Below the pieces are notes generated by a model that had not been told where the DNA came from, made no database searches, and was given only the letters and a program-made list of their open reading frames with translations. A program made the position numbers and the translations under genes. Shown one piece after another: positions 1 through 8,458 of a stretch of 64,000 nucleotides of DNA. Source of the DNA: an uncultured Rhodopila sp. (lineage in GTDB: Bacteria; Pseudomonadota; Alphaproteobacteria; Acetobacterales; Acetobacteraceae); assembly GCA_903932145.1 (NCBI GenBank), contig CAIZFE010000051.1:85288-149287 (forward strand), in the 5' to 3' direction. Positions within the stretch are counted from its first letter, which is position 1. Every line of letters begins with the position of its first letter.

Positions 1-677
1 CCGTCGATCACGATGTTGGCCACATGCACACCGAATTCCGAGTATTCCTCGGTCAGCACCTGGGCCAGGGTGCGCATCATGACCCGGGGATAATACAGCG
101 ATTGACCGGTCATTCGCTTCCGACCGCGCAGCGAGCTGGAGTTGTTTGAAAAGAAGAATGACCCCTCGCCCCGCTGCCGCATCGCCGGCAGGACTTCCTT
201 GGCGACCAGAAACGGTCCCCGGCTGGCGATGTGCTGGGCGGTATCAAACATCTCGACCGGGATATATTCCAGCAGTTCCATTTCCGGCGGCAGGTCGCGA
301 CCTTCCAGGTAGCCGGCGTTGTAAACCAGCACGTCGGGATCGCCAGCGTCGTTGCGGATCGTGGCGAACGCCGCTGCAATGGAGTCTTGCGAGGACAGGT
401 CCAATTCGACAACGGAACAGTCGCCGCCCTGCTGCTCGATCGCGGCGGCCAGCGGGGCGGCGTTGGATGCTGTGCGGGTTGTCAGAACGACAAAGAAACC
501 CTCTTTGGCGAATTTCTGAGCGATGGCGCCGCCGACTCCCCAGCGCGCGCCCACGGGCACGATGTTCTCGTCCACGTCCTTGCCATGCAGCAGTTTGGTG
601 TTACGGCCATCCGACTGCCATTTAGAGGTTGCGCCGATCACGACAGCGACTTTCTTGCCCTTGGTGTTCTTGCTCAT
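1..677 (-). CDS. Short-chain dehydrogenase/reductase family protein (3' end outside window)
   Basis: About 225 codons read leftward from an ATG at 677 and run off the window edge, so the C-terminus is missing. The N-terminus (VAVVIGAT...) and GARWGVGGAIAQKFAKEG form a Rossmann fold with an interrupted glycine motif, followed by LDLS, YNAG, SNNSSS and GVHVANIVIDG, all typical of SDR proteins. The usual YxxxK catalytic pair is not visible: the aligned stretch reads LYYPR, so Lys appears replaced by Arg and Tyr is displaced. It starts 20 bp after the amidohydrolase gene on the same strand, so the two are probably cotranscribed. Substrate unknown; family call fairly sure, activity unsure. Confidence 0.8.
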   Translation of the reverse strand, partial: MSKNTKGKKVAVVIGATSKWQSDGRNTKLLHGKDVDENIVPVGARWGVGGAIAQKFAKEGFFVVLTTRTASNAAPLAAAIEQQGGDCSVVELDLSSQDSIAAAFATIRNDAGDPDVLVYNAGYLEGRDLPPEMELLEYIPVEMFDTAQHIASRGPFLVAKEVLPAMRQRGEGSFFFSNNSSSLRGRKRMTGQSLYYPRVMMRTLAQVLTEEYSEFGVHVANIVID

Positions 678-697
678 TGGAACGTTTCCTTTCCTGC

Positions 698-1525
698 TTA
701 GACTTCCCGATTCCAGCCCCACCACGCACACAGCGCATCGCCCATGATCAGCCGTTTGCCCTGCTCGTTCAACCACGGCAGTTCCTCGGTGAACATTGTC
801 GCGCATTGGCGCCAGGAGCAGGGCATCTTGGTGATATCGGTGCCCCAGAACATGCGCTGCGGACCGAATGCGTCGTAGATCTGACGTAGATACGTATGCA
901 TCGACACGAACGGGTAGGCCCCGCTGGAGTAACCCGGCGCACCGGTTGCCTTCACCGCCACATTGGGGAATTTCGCCAGCGCCAGAAGCTGGGGGATGTG
1001 GGTCATGGCTTCGGCGTCTTTTAGCGTGGTCATCCCACCTCGGCCGCCGAGGTGATCGATGGTCAGGCGCAGGCCGGGGTGGCGTTCGGCTATCCGGGCC
1101 AGCTCTGTCAGTGAATCCGTTGCCAGCACGGCGATCGGGACGCCGGCTTTTTCAGCCTCCGCCCACAGCCAGTCGATCGTGCCGTCCGCCAGCCACTGCC
1201 GCGCGGGGTCGTGCAGGACCGTGTAGCGCAAACCGAGCATGCCGGGTTGTTGACGCCATGTGGCGATGCGGGCGCGGGAGTCGTCCCGATCAAGCGGCAG
1301 CGACCCCATGATCGCGAACCGGCCGGGGTAATCGTGAACCGCCTTGAAGGCCATTTCGGTGGAATGCGGATCCCAGCCCGGCGGATGAATGACGGCGGCA
1401 TCGACACCGCCCGCGTCCATCAGGGCGATGGCCTCCTCCGGGGTGAAGTGCGTGACCTGCCGATGCGACAGGTTGCTCGGCAGGCCGGTTCCCCAGGTGT
1501 GAATTTGGGCATCGACGATCTGCAT
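698..1525 (-). CDS. Amidohydrolase 2 family metal-dependent hydrolase
   Basis: A 275-aa protein of the TIM-barrel amidohydrolase_2 superfamily (ACMSD / 2-pyrone-4,6-dicarboxylate lactonase type). It opens MQIVDAQIHTWG, where the Hx(T/W) segment is the usual metal site near the N-terminus. Later it has IDHLGG at about residue 180 and WGTDI near residue 235, matching the family's metal-ligand and catalytic Asp segments. Length fits the family. The ATG is preceded by a GGGGAG-like ribosome site. It lies directly upstream of the SDR gene, suggesting a two-gene catabolic unit acting on a cyclic or aromatic-derived carboxylate; the substrate cannot be told from sequence. Confidence 0.85.
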   Translation of the reverse strand: MQIVDAQIHTWGTGLPSNLSHRQVTHFTPEEAIALMDAGGVDAAVIHPPGWDPHSTEMAFKAVHDYPGRFAIMGSLPLDRDDSRARIATWRQQPGMLGLRYTVLHDPARQWLADGTIDWLWAEAEKAGVPIAVLATDSLTELARIAERHPGLRLTIDHLGGRGGMTTLKDAEAMTHIPQLLALAKFPNVAVKATGAPGYSSGAYPFVSMHTYLRQIYDAFGPQRMFWGTDITKMPCSWRQCATMFTEELPWLNEQGKRLIMGDALCAWWGWNREV

Positions 1526-2034
1526 TGGGTGGTCTCCCCTGTTGTTTTTTGGTGTCGCCGGACTGGCTAGGATGCTTCGTCCGGGATGCTAGCGGGGATA
1601 GGACTGAATGTCAGGTGCCTCGCCGCGAGAGCCGAGGGCGGATGGCACGGCACCTCTCCCAAGCAACCGGACAATCGGGAGAGGCTAATATCTAAGCCAT
1701 TCGCTCAAAATTTGTGCCAAATAAACACGTTTTGCCGGCGAGGTCTCACGCGGCTGGTCTGAAACCGGTCATTTCGCGATGGCATGAGGCTTGCTCACCA
1801 GACCGTGACCAAGCGCGTCTTCCGGTGGTGGCACCAGGACCCACGTCAGCGGACCTTGCAATGGCGTGGGGCCGTACGATGACAACCTGTCTTGCGGACC
1901 AATGCCGGTTCGCAGTCCCTGGCTCATGGTGCGCTCATGTCGTTTCCCCGTCGTTGCCGGCAACGAAGAATCGATACGGTCCCATGCCGCCGCAGCCGGG
2001 CATCTATCCCCTTTCGTAATCAAATGGAGTCATA
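1526..2034. other. Divergent intergenic region (about 510 bp)
   Basis: No convincing gene. It separates the divergent amidohydrolase and formate/nitrite channel genes and should hold both promoters. An inverted repeat of CCTCTCCC (1653-1660) and GGGAGAGG (1677-1684) with a 16-nt loop could be a regulatory hairpin in a long leader. I found no clean sigma-54 element. Short open frames here lack protein-like composition. Confidence 0.4.
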
Positions 2035-2847
2035 ATGGCATATCTCGCGCCTTCCGAATTCGTCACCAAGATGGTCGATGCCGGCGAATCGAAAATCTTC
2101 ATGTCCACCCGGGATACGGTTATCAGGGCCTACATGGCCGGTGCCATCCTGGCGTTGGCGGCGGCATTCGCGGTGATGGTCACGGTTCAAACCGGATACC
2201 CGATCATTGGCGCCATTCTCTTCCCGGTCGGCTTTTGCATGCTGTACCTGCTGGGTTTCGATTTGCTGACCGGCGTCTTCGTTCTGAGCCCGCTCGCCTG
2301 GCTCGACAAACGTCCTGGCGTCACGATCGGGGGCGTATTGCGGAACTGGGGATTGGTTTTCGTCGGGAATTTTCTGGGCGCGCTGACCGTGGCGGTCATG
2401 ATGTCGATCATCTACACTTTTGGTTTCTCGACGGCACCCGACAAGGTCGGCGCCGTGATCGCCGGCATCGGCGAAGCCCGGACCCTCGGCTACGCGAAAT
2501 TCGGAGCGATGGGGATGTTGACATTGTTTATCCGCGGCATGCTGTGTAATTGGATGGTCTCGACCGGCGTGGTCGGGGCGATGATTTCCACCACCGTCAG
2601 CGGCAAGGTCATCGCCATGTGGATGCCGATCATGCTATTTTTCGGCATGACGTTCGAACATTCCGTCGTGAACATGTTTCTGTTCCCCTCGGCATTGCTG
2701 ATGGGGGGCAAGTTCTCGATCATGGACTACATGATTTGGAACGAAATCCCGACTGTTCTCGGCAATCTGGCTGGTGGCATCGCATTCACCGGACTGACTT
2801 TATATGCCACCCACATCAAGACCGCTCCGAAGCGGGCGTTCGACTAG
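2035..2847 (+). CDS. Formate/nitrite transporter (FNT) family channel
   Basis: A 270-aa integral membrane protein with six predicted hydrophobic spans. FNT hallmarks include LGFDLLTGVFVLSPLAWLDKR in the first half and GMLCNWMVSTGV followed by FEHSVVNMFLFP in the second; the central His of the pore is in FEHSVVN. These channels move formate, nitrite or similar monovalent anions. The next gene is a PP2C-kinase fusion, a pairing known beside nitrate-assimilation genes in other proteobacteria (the PA1782-type kinase near nasA in Pseudomonas), which favours nitrite over formate here by inference. No nirB, nasA or pfl gene is in view. The start ATG has an upstream AATGGAG ribosome site. Confidence 0.9.
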   Translation: MAYLAPSEFVTKMVDAGESKIFMSTRDTVIRAYMAGAILALAAAFAVMVTVQTGYPIIGAILFPVGFCMLYLLGFDLLTGVFVLSPLAWLDKRPGVTIGGVLRNWGLVFVGNFLGALTVAVMMSIIYTFGFSTAPDKVGAVIAGIGEARTLGYAKFGAMGMLTLFIRGMLCNWMVSTGVVGAMISTTVSGKVIAMWMPIMLFFGMTFEHSVVNMFLFPSALLMGGKFSIMDYMIWNEIPTVLGNLAGGIAFTGLTLYATHIKTAPKRAFD

Positions 2848-2863
2848 AATCGGTTGACTTCAT

Positions 2864-2891
2864 GGGGCCTCACCCGCAAGGGTGAGGCCCC
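2864..2891 (+). terminator. Strong GCAA-loop hairpin between channel and kinase genes
   Basis: A perfect 12-bp stem (2864-2875 with 2880-2891) closes a GCAA tetraloop. It follows the channel stop by 17 bp and has no long T tract, so termination is probably partial. The 3' arm carries GGTGAGG, a plausible ribosome site for the next gene, so the hairpin could also control kinase translation. Confidence 0.7.
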
Positions 2892-2909
2892 CGTGCTTTG
2901 GCGTTACAG

Positions 2910-4640
2910 ATGTCGCGTGAACTCAAGATCTCGGTCGGACAGCACTCTGACAAAGGCCGGAAGGAGACGAACCAGGATTTTCATGGCGCCCTGATTCCGG
3001 AACAGCCATTGCTCAGTTCGAAGGGAATTGCGATTGCGCTAGCGGATGGTATCAGCAGCAGCAATGTCAGTCAGATCGCGAGCGAGTCGGCGGTCAAGGG
3101 TTTTCTGACCGATTACTACTGCACGTCGGACTCGTGGTCGGTGAAGACCTCGGCGCAGCGTGTCATCGCGGCCACCAATTCCTGGCTGCATGCGCAAACC
3201 CGTCGAAGCCGGCATACCCATGACAAAGACAAGGGGTATGTCTGCACGTTCAGCGTGATGGTGCTGAAGTCCACGACCGCGCATATTTTTCATATCGGCG
3301 ATTCCCGAATCTACCGCGTGGCCGGGGCCGCGCTGGAACAGCTTACAAACGATCACCGCGTTGTCGTATCGTCAGAGCAGTCCTATCTGAGCCGGGCGCT
3401 GGGGATGGATACGCATACGGAAATCGATTACCGGATGGTTCCGCTTGAGAAAGGGGATGTTTTCGTTCTCGCGACCGACGGGGTTTATGACTATGTCGGT
3501 GATCGCTTCATCGTGGACGCCATCGGGGGCGATTGGGACTCTGCCGCGAAGCGGATTGTGGACGAAGCCTATCACCGAGGCAGTCCGGACAATTTAACCG
3601 TGCAGATTGTCAGGATCGACGATCTGGCGGACGCTGAGGCAAGCGAACTCCTCGGGTCGGCCACTGAACTGCCGCTGCCGCCCCTGCTTGAGGCCAGAAT
3701 GGTTTTCGACGGCTATCGAATCATTCGGCAGGTCCATGCCAGCAGCCGCAGCCACATTTATCTCGCCGTCGATATCGAGACAGACGCCATCGTCATCATC
3801 AAGATTCCGTCGATCGACCTGCGGGGCGACCCTGACTATTTGAGGCGATTCATGATGGAGGAATGGGTAGCCCGGCGCATCAACAGCCCGTATGTCCTGA
3901 AATCGTCAGCTCCATCCCGCAAGCGCAATTACCTGTATGTGGTCACCGAGTTTGTGGACGGACAAACCCTGACCCAATGGATGATCGATAATCCCAAGCC
4001 CGATTTGGAAACCGTCAGGGGGATCGTCGAGCAAATCGCCAGAGGACTGCGCGCGTTCCACAAGATGGAGATGCTACATCAGGATCTGCGGCCCGACAAT
4101 GTTATGATCGACAAAACCGGGACTGTGAAAATCATCGATTTCGGCTCAACCAATGTGATCGGGGTGCTTGAGGCGATGCCGTCCGTGGACCCCAATCAGA
4201 TTTTGGGAACCGCACAGTACACCGCGCCGGAATACTTTATTGGTTTGGGAGGAGCGCCGCGATCCGATCTGTTTTCCCTCGGCGTGATCACCTATCAGAT
4301 GCTAACGGGCAAACTGCCCTATGGCGCCGCGATGGCGAGAGCGCGTACTCAGGCGCAACAACGAAAATTGCGATACCACCCCGCCACTGGCGAGAACGGG
4401 GACGTTCCGGCGTGGATGGACGGAGCGATCGCACGAGCGGTGTATCCCGACCCACGGAAGCGCTATGACGAGATGTCGGAGTTTATTTTCGATCTCCGGC
4501 ATCCCAACGCCGATTTTCTGAATGTCGCGTTACCACCACTGATTGCACGCTATCCGCTGTTATTTTGGAAAGTAACGTCCTTTATATTACTGTGCGTCGT
4601 TCTCTTTCTGCTCGCTAACCGGACCGGCCCGCACGGCTAA
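2910..4640 (+). CDS. Bifunctional PP2C phosphatase / Ser-Thr protein kinase, C-terminal membrane anchor
   Basis: A 576-aa two-domain signalling protein. Residues about 5-245 are a PP2C phosphatase (DKGRKETNQDFHG, ALADGIS, HIGDSRIYRV, TDGVYD, PDNLTV give the metal aspartates). Residues about 265-535 are a Hanks-type kinase (VIIKIP lysine, LHQDLRPDN catalytic loop near 390, IIDFGS near 410, GTAQYTAPEY near 440). The catalytic loop reads HQD rather than HRD. A single hydrophobic segment (about 549-570) near the C-terminus anchors it. An in-frame TTG at 2898 would add four residues; the ATG at 2910 is chosen because homologues begin close to SRELKxSVGQ. It follows the FNT channel and probably regulates nitrogen-oxyanion uptake, as inferred from this conserved pairing. 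Confidence 0.9.
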   Translation: MSRELKISVGQHSDKGRKETNQDFHGALIPEQPLLSSKGIAIALADGISSSNVSQIASESAVKGFLTDYYCTSDSWSVKTSAQRVIAATNSWLHAQTRRSRHTHDKDKGYVCTFSVMVLKSTTAHIFHIGDSRIYRVAGAALEQLTNDHRVVVSSEQSYLSRALGMDTHTEIDYRMVPLEKGDVFVLATDGVYDYVGDRFIVDAIGGDWDSAAKRIVDEAYHRGSPDNLTVQIVRIDDLADAEASELLGSATELPLPPLLEARMVFDGYRIIRQVHASSRSHIYLAVDIETDAIVIIKIPSIDLRGDPDYLRRFMMEEWVARRINSPYVLKSSAPSRKRNYLYVVTEFVDGQTLTQWMIDNPKPDLETVRGIVEQIARGLRAFHKMEMLHQDLRPDNVMIDKTGTVKIIDFGSTNVIGVLEAMPSVDPNQILGTAQYTAPEYFIGLGGAPRSDLFSLGVITYQMLTGKLPYGAAMARARTQAQQRKLRYHPATGENGDVPAWMDGAIARAVYPDPRKRYDEMSEFIFDLRHPNADFLNVALPPLIARYPLLFWKVTSFILLCVVLFLLANRTGPHG

Positions 4641-5854
4641 CGCAGCCGCGACCCCGGATCCATCCCCAGCAGCGCCCGGCCGCCAATCGGATACCACTCC
4701 GGCGCCACCGTCACCGTCTGCCCAACCACATGCAGATCGCGCCAGCACTCCGCCAGCCGGCTCTCGCGCTTGAACGATGTGCTGCCACCGTGCCGATAGA
4801 CCAAATCCATCGCCTGCCGCGCGCTATCGGCCGCGTAGGTGGAGGCCAGGCGGCACCGCGCCCGTTGCTCCAGCGTGGTTTCCTCGCCGGAGGCGATCGT
4901 GTTCCACAGCTCAGTAATCATCGCGCCACGATAATTCCGTCCTGCATTCAGCACCGCATCCGCCCGCCCGACCGCGTCCTGCACCTGAGGGTTCTCGCAC
5001 AGCATGCCGGTGCGGCCACGCGGCGTTTTCTCGACGGCCAGTGCCATTAGCGCGTCGATCCCGGCCCGCGCGATCCCGGTGATCACCGCGCTGTGGTGGG
5101 GTCCGACCCACGCCTGGCTTGGTAAGGCGTAGGTGATCCCCGGCCAGCGCGACCACTGGTTGTCGAGCGGGACGCCGGCGTGAACCATTGTCCGCCGCTC
5201 CGGCAGGAACGCGTCCTTCACCACCCAGTCGAAGCTGCCGGTTCCGCGCAGTCCGGCCACGTCCCAGCTTCCCGGCACGATATCCGCTTCCGCCCGCGGG
5301 AAAACGCCGCGCCAGAACGCCGGGCCACCATCCGGACGACGGCGGGGCTCGCCGTTATCGAGGATCTGGAAGCTGCCCAGCATCCAGGCGCTCTCCTGGC
5401 AGCCGCTGCCGAAGGTCCAGTGGCCGCTGATACGATAGCCGCCCTCGACCGGCACGGCCTGGCCGCCGCCCTGCACGGCGGTGCCGGCCATGATGGACGG
5501 TGCGTTGCCGTGGACCTCTTGCACGCCCGCGTCGGGTAAACCGAGCGTAACGAGTTGGCCGATGCTGTTGTTGGCGATGTTCCAGCCGACGGAACCGACG
5601 CCCTCGGCCAGCAGTTCGACGACGCGGAGGTAGGTCAGTGGATCGACCTGTAGTCCGCCCAGCGCGCGGGGGATGACCATGCGATAGAAGCCGGCGGCGC
5701 GCATTTTATCGACGAGGGCGGGCGGCAGGCGTTGGTCCTGTTCGATGTCGCGTTGATAGTCTCGCAGGATCGGCCGTAGGGCGAGGGCGGCCTGGACTAC
5801 GGGTTGCGCGTCTATATCCGCGGGTAAGCCGGGATCTTCGTCCATGGCGTCCAT
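4637..5854 (-). CDS. Acyl-CoA dehydrogenase-fold flavoprotein (group D monooxygenase-like)
   Basis: A 405-aa protein of the acyl-CoA dehydrogenase superfamily, closest in style to two-component flavin monooxygenases and desulfurases (HpaB/DszC type): PALVDKMRAAGFYRMVIPRALGG, SVGWNIANNS, YRISGHWTFGSG, TYAADSARQAMDLVYRHGGS. Length fits. A longer frame to 6013 exists, but the ATG at 5854 sits 5 nt after a perfect AGGAGG and begins the conserved part, so the extra 53 residues are rejected. It overlaps the kinase stop by 4 bp tail to tail, so the two genes converge without a spacer. Substrate unknown. Confidence 0.85.
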   Translation of the reverse strand: MDAMDEDPGLPADIDAQPVVQAALALRPILRDYQRDIEQDQRLPPALVDKMRAAGFYRMVIPRALGGLQVDPLTYLRVVELLAEGVGSVGWNIANNSIGQLVTLGLPDAGVQEVHGNAPSIMAGTAVQGGGQAVPVEGGYRISGHWTFGSGCQESAWMLGSFQILDNGEPRRRPDGGPAFWRGVFPRAEADIVPGSWDVAGLRGTGSFDWVVKDAFLPERRTMVHAGVPLDNQWSRWPGITYALPSQAWVGPHHSAVITGIARAGIDALMALAVEKTPRGRTGMLCENPQVQDAVGRADAVLNAGRNYRGAMITELWNTIASGEETTLEQRARCRLASTYAADSARQAMDLVYRHGGSTSFKRESRLAECWRDLHVVGQTVTVAPEWYPIGGRALLGMDPGSRLR

Positions 5855-6107
5855 TGTTTCCTCCTGCTCTGGTCGGGTCATGTTCCTTGAAGGCAGTCGC
5901 GGTCGCGGCACACAGTCTTGACATGCGGGGCCGGGTTGGAAAGACAATTGAAGGCTAGACCATCTTTCGGTTGGACGGAAATCAGGGGCGTTGTCATCTT
6001 CATCTGGCGACACAAACTACTCGACTATTCATTTCGTAATGGTCCGCGCCTGCTGGTGCCAAGCCCAGTGGCACGAAAGATGGTCAGGCAAGCCCCATAT
6101 GCGATAA

Positions 6108-6178
6108 CTTAAGCGATATATGGGGAAATTTACCCATTCGTCATGGCCGGGCTTGGCCCCATAGGCATCCGGATAAGG
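6108..6178. repeat. Dispersed repeat copy, left inverted flank of IS4 remnant
   Basis: About 70 bp containing AACTTAAGCGAT, then CATTCGTCATGGCCGGGCTT and CCCCATAGGCATC. The same string recurs inverted at about 7442-7520, with differences mainly in the spacer between the two blocks. Related palindromic cores occur at 11.9, 31.1 and 47.7 kb, so this is a genome-wide repeat family rather than a simple IS end. Confidence 0.8.
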
Positions 6179-7391
6179 TCTGGCATGGAGAAAGCCTCTG
6201 CTTTTTTCGCCTTCGCTTGGAGTCTGCGAGAAGTTGGTGGGTCCTGAGATCGGCCAGAACGATGGCGCCCAGCGGGAGTCCGGCCAAGGCATGCACAACC
6301 GCATCGATCGCCAGTTTGGAGGCTCGCCACAGCGAGCATCGTCGGTTGGAAGCAAGGTCCTCAGGGGGAAGATTCCAGGAATTCCTGGCAAATGGCCTCG
6401 GTCAGCAGAAGCATGATCAGGTGAGCATACAGCCAACTCAGGCTGCCTGCCGTGGTGCGGGTGGGTAATCGGTCGATATGGATCAGCGATTTCAGCCGTT
6501 TGAACGCCAGTTCGATCTGCCAGCGCAAACGGTAGGCGGCACAGATCTCGCCGGCCGGTATATCCGCCGGCAGCGAGGTCACCAGAACCATAAATCCGGC
6601 CGCGACCAGGCTGCGTGGATCGAGTGTGTCCTGATGTTTGCTGGCCTTGCGGGTCAGCTTCAGGCGCGTCGCTTCGACCTTGTCCGGTGGCAGCGGCACG
6701 CCAATCAACCGCACCGGCAGCAGCCTGGACTGCTTGCGACCGCCAACCACGGCCTGTACCACCCACTCTTGCGGACCCGAGCCGGGAGGCATCGTCTGCA
6801 TCTGGTCGATCAGACTGAACGGAGTGTTGTCCATAGTCCGCAGCGCCAGTGCCTTCCAGCCAACCCGGACGATGAAGTCGCGCGACCCGAGACCGGACGC
6901 ATCGAGACAGGCCTGCAATTCCTTGGCCTTGGCGTAGCCGCGATCGGCGATCGGCGATCAGCACCGGGCCCTCGATCGGATCGCAGCGCAACAGCGATTC
7001 CGCGCCCCGCCGATCCGTCACCTCCAGGCGGCTGAACCCGCCATGTTCCAGATCGTAGACCCCGTGCAGGCGCCAGTCCGTCCCTTTGCTGCCGGGTTGG
7101 CTCAAGCTGCTGCCATCGGCAATACGCAGGCAGCGCCCGGACCACAGCCTTGGCCGCCCCGCCGGCCTGCCCGTTCAGACGCGCCCGGGCCGCGGCGTCT
7201 TGCAAACTCTTGCCGCCAGGGCCACGCGCCAAACTCAGTCGCAACAGGGTCACGCCGTCGGTTATGCCGTCGCCGCGGCTCCGTTTGATCGCCCTGGTGG
7301 TCCGGGCGAGTTCGTCCAGATCGAGATCGGAGGGAAGCCGGGTCGATATCTCGGACCAGGCGTCCCAAAGGGAAGATGCTTGGATGGGCAT
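6141..7391 (-). pseudogene. IS4-family transposase, decayed by frameshifts and deletion
   Basis: Homology to an IS4-type DDE transposase is spread over three frames. The N-terminal part (MPIQASSLWDAWSEI... to about 7150) is followed after a deletion and frame change by LRIADGSSL (first Asp), SKGTDWRLHGVYDLEHGG and VLIADR. There a 7-bp tandem duplication (6943-6957 region) shifts frame; the next part holds YRLRWQIELAFKRLK, the IS4 Y-R-E-K signature with the catalytic Glu. A third shift at a C run near 6362 separates the last roughly 70 residues (AIDAVVHALAGLPLGAIVLA). The final codons enter the flanking repeat. No intact transposase can be made. Confidence 0.88.
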
Positions 7392-7441
7392 CTCCGCTAT
7401 GAATCGTACCGATCCGCGTCGGAGGAAGCATTATTTTCTCC

Positions 7442-7520
7442 CCCTTTCGGTTATCCTGATGCCTATGGGGCCAAGCCCGGCCATGACGAATGAGCAAATC
7501 CTCTCCGTCCATCGCTTAAG
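7442..7520. repeat. Dispersed repeat copy, right inverted flank of IS4 remnant
   Basis: Inverted relative to 6108-6178. Reading leftward it shows AACTTAAGCGAT, then CATTCGTCATGGCCGGGCTT and GGCATCAGGATAA. Just to the right, at about 7539-7559, is another core, GCCGGGCCATGACGGATTGA, that also occurs exactly at 47752-47771. Confidence 0.8.
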
Positions 7521-7631
7521 TTGACACCTATGCGGACACGCCGGGCCATGACGGATTGAGGGCGGACGCACCACCGCTTGACCTGGCCCCCTCGTTCGGG
7601 ATTCCTTGCCGCGTAATCAGGGAGGTTCCTC

Positions 7632-8345
7632 ATGGCCGGCAAGCAACCCGTGGCGATTGTATTTGACACGTTTGGCTCCGTCGTCGATTGGCGCTCCAGC
7701 CTGATCGCCGACCTGACTGCCTACGGCACCACAAAGGGGGTCAGTGCCGACTGGACCGCATTGGTGGATGCATGGCGGGCGGCATACCACCCCTCCATGG
7801 ACCGGGTCCGCAAGGGCGAACTGCCATGGACGCGGCTGGACGACCTGCACCGCACCTCGCTGGACCAACTGGTGGCGGAGTTCGGCATCAAGGGGCTGAA
7901 TGAGGACGATCTGGTTCACATCAACCTGGGCTGGCACCGGCTGCACGCCTGGCCGGACTCGGTTCTCGGCCTGACCCGCCTGAAATCGCGCTTCATCATC
8001 GGGCCGCTGTCGAACGGCAACGTCTCGCTGCTGCTGAACATGGCCAAGTTCGCCGGTATCCCCTGGGACATGATTTTCGGCTCCGACCTGTTCGGGCATT
8101 TCAAGCCGGACCCGGAAACCTACCTCGGCGTCGCGAAGATGCTGAACCTGCGTCCTGATCAGGTGATGATGGCCGCCGCCCACAACGGAGACCTTGGCGC
8201 CGCGCGGCGCTGCGGCCTGATGACGGCGTTCTTCCCGCGCCCGGGTGAGTATGGTCCGCACCAGAAGCGCGACTATGAGGCGGACCAGGACTGGGACATC
8301 GTGGCCACCGATATTCAGGACATGGCGACCCAATTGGGGGTTTGA
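7632..8345 (+). CDS. Haloacid dehalogenase, type II (L-2-haloacid dehalogenase-like)
   Basis: A 237-aa HAD-superfamily hydrolase. The nucleophile Asp12 is in VFDTFGSVVDW, the characteristic opening of L-2-haloacid dehalogenases; later PLSNGN, KPDPETYLGVAKML and AAHNGDLGAARRCGL supply the other HAD motifs. Family enzymes hydrolyse short 2-haloalkanoates to hydroxy acids, but many paralogues act on phosphate esters or are uncharacterised. Start ATG has GGGAGG 6 nt upstream. It lies 110 bp before phbA on the same strand; no functional link is evident. Confidence 0.88.
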   Translation: MAGKQPVAIVFDTFGSVVDWRSSLIADLTAYGTTKGVSADWTALVDAWRAAYHPSMDRVRKGELPWTRLDDLHRTSLDQLVAEFGIKGLNEDDLVHINLGWHRLHAWPDSVLGLTRLKSRFIIGPLSNGNVSLLLNMAKFAGIPWDMIFGSDLFGHFKPDPETYLGVAKMLNLRPDQVMMAAAHNGDLGAARRCGLMTAFFPRPGEYGPHQKRDYEADQDWDIVATDIQDMATQLGV

Positions 8346-8458
8346 CATACCCCCTTGCTTTTCTCGCGGAGTTGCCGTTTAGCCCTGACTTACGCATGTA
8401 CGCGAACAACGATAATACATCGCCTGTTGCGAGACACACCGCGTAAGGAGAGCAGACT

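Larger units (their letters stand above)
6105..7520. mobile_element. IS4-type insertion sequence remnant between inverted repeats
   Basis: The broken transposase lies between two inverted copies of a roughly 70-bp dispersed repeat. I could not identify a target-site duplication or classical short terminal repeats inside these copies, so the true IS ends are uncertain; outer limits given are those of the inverted repeats. Confidence 0.65.
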
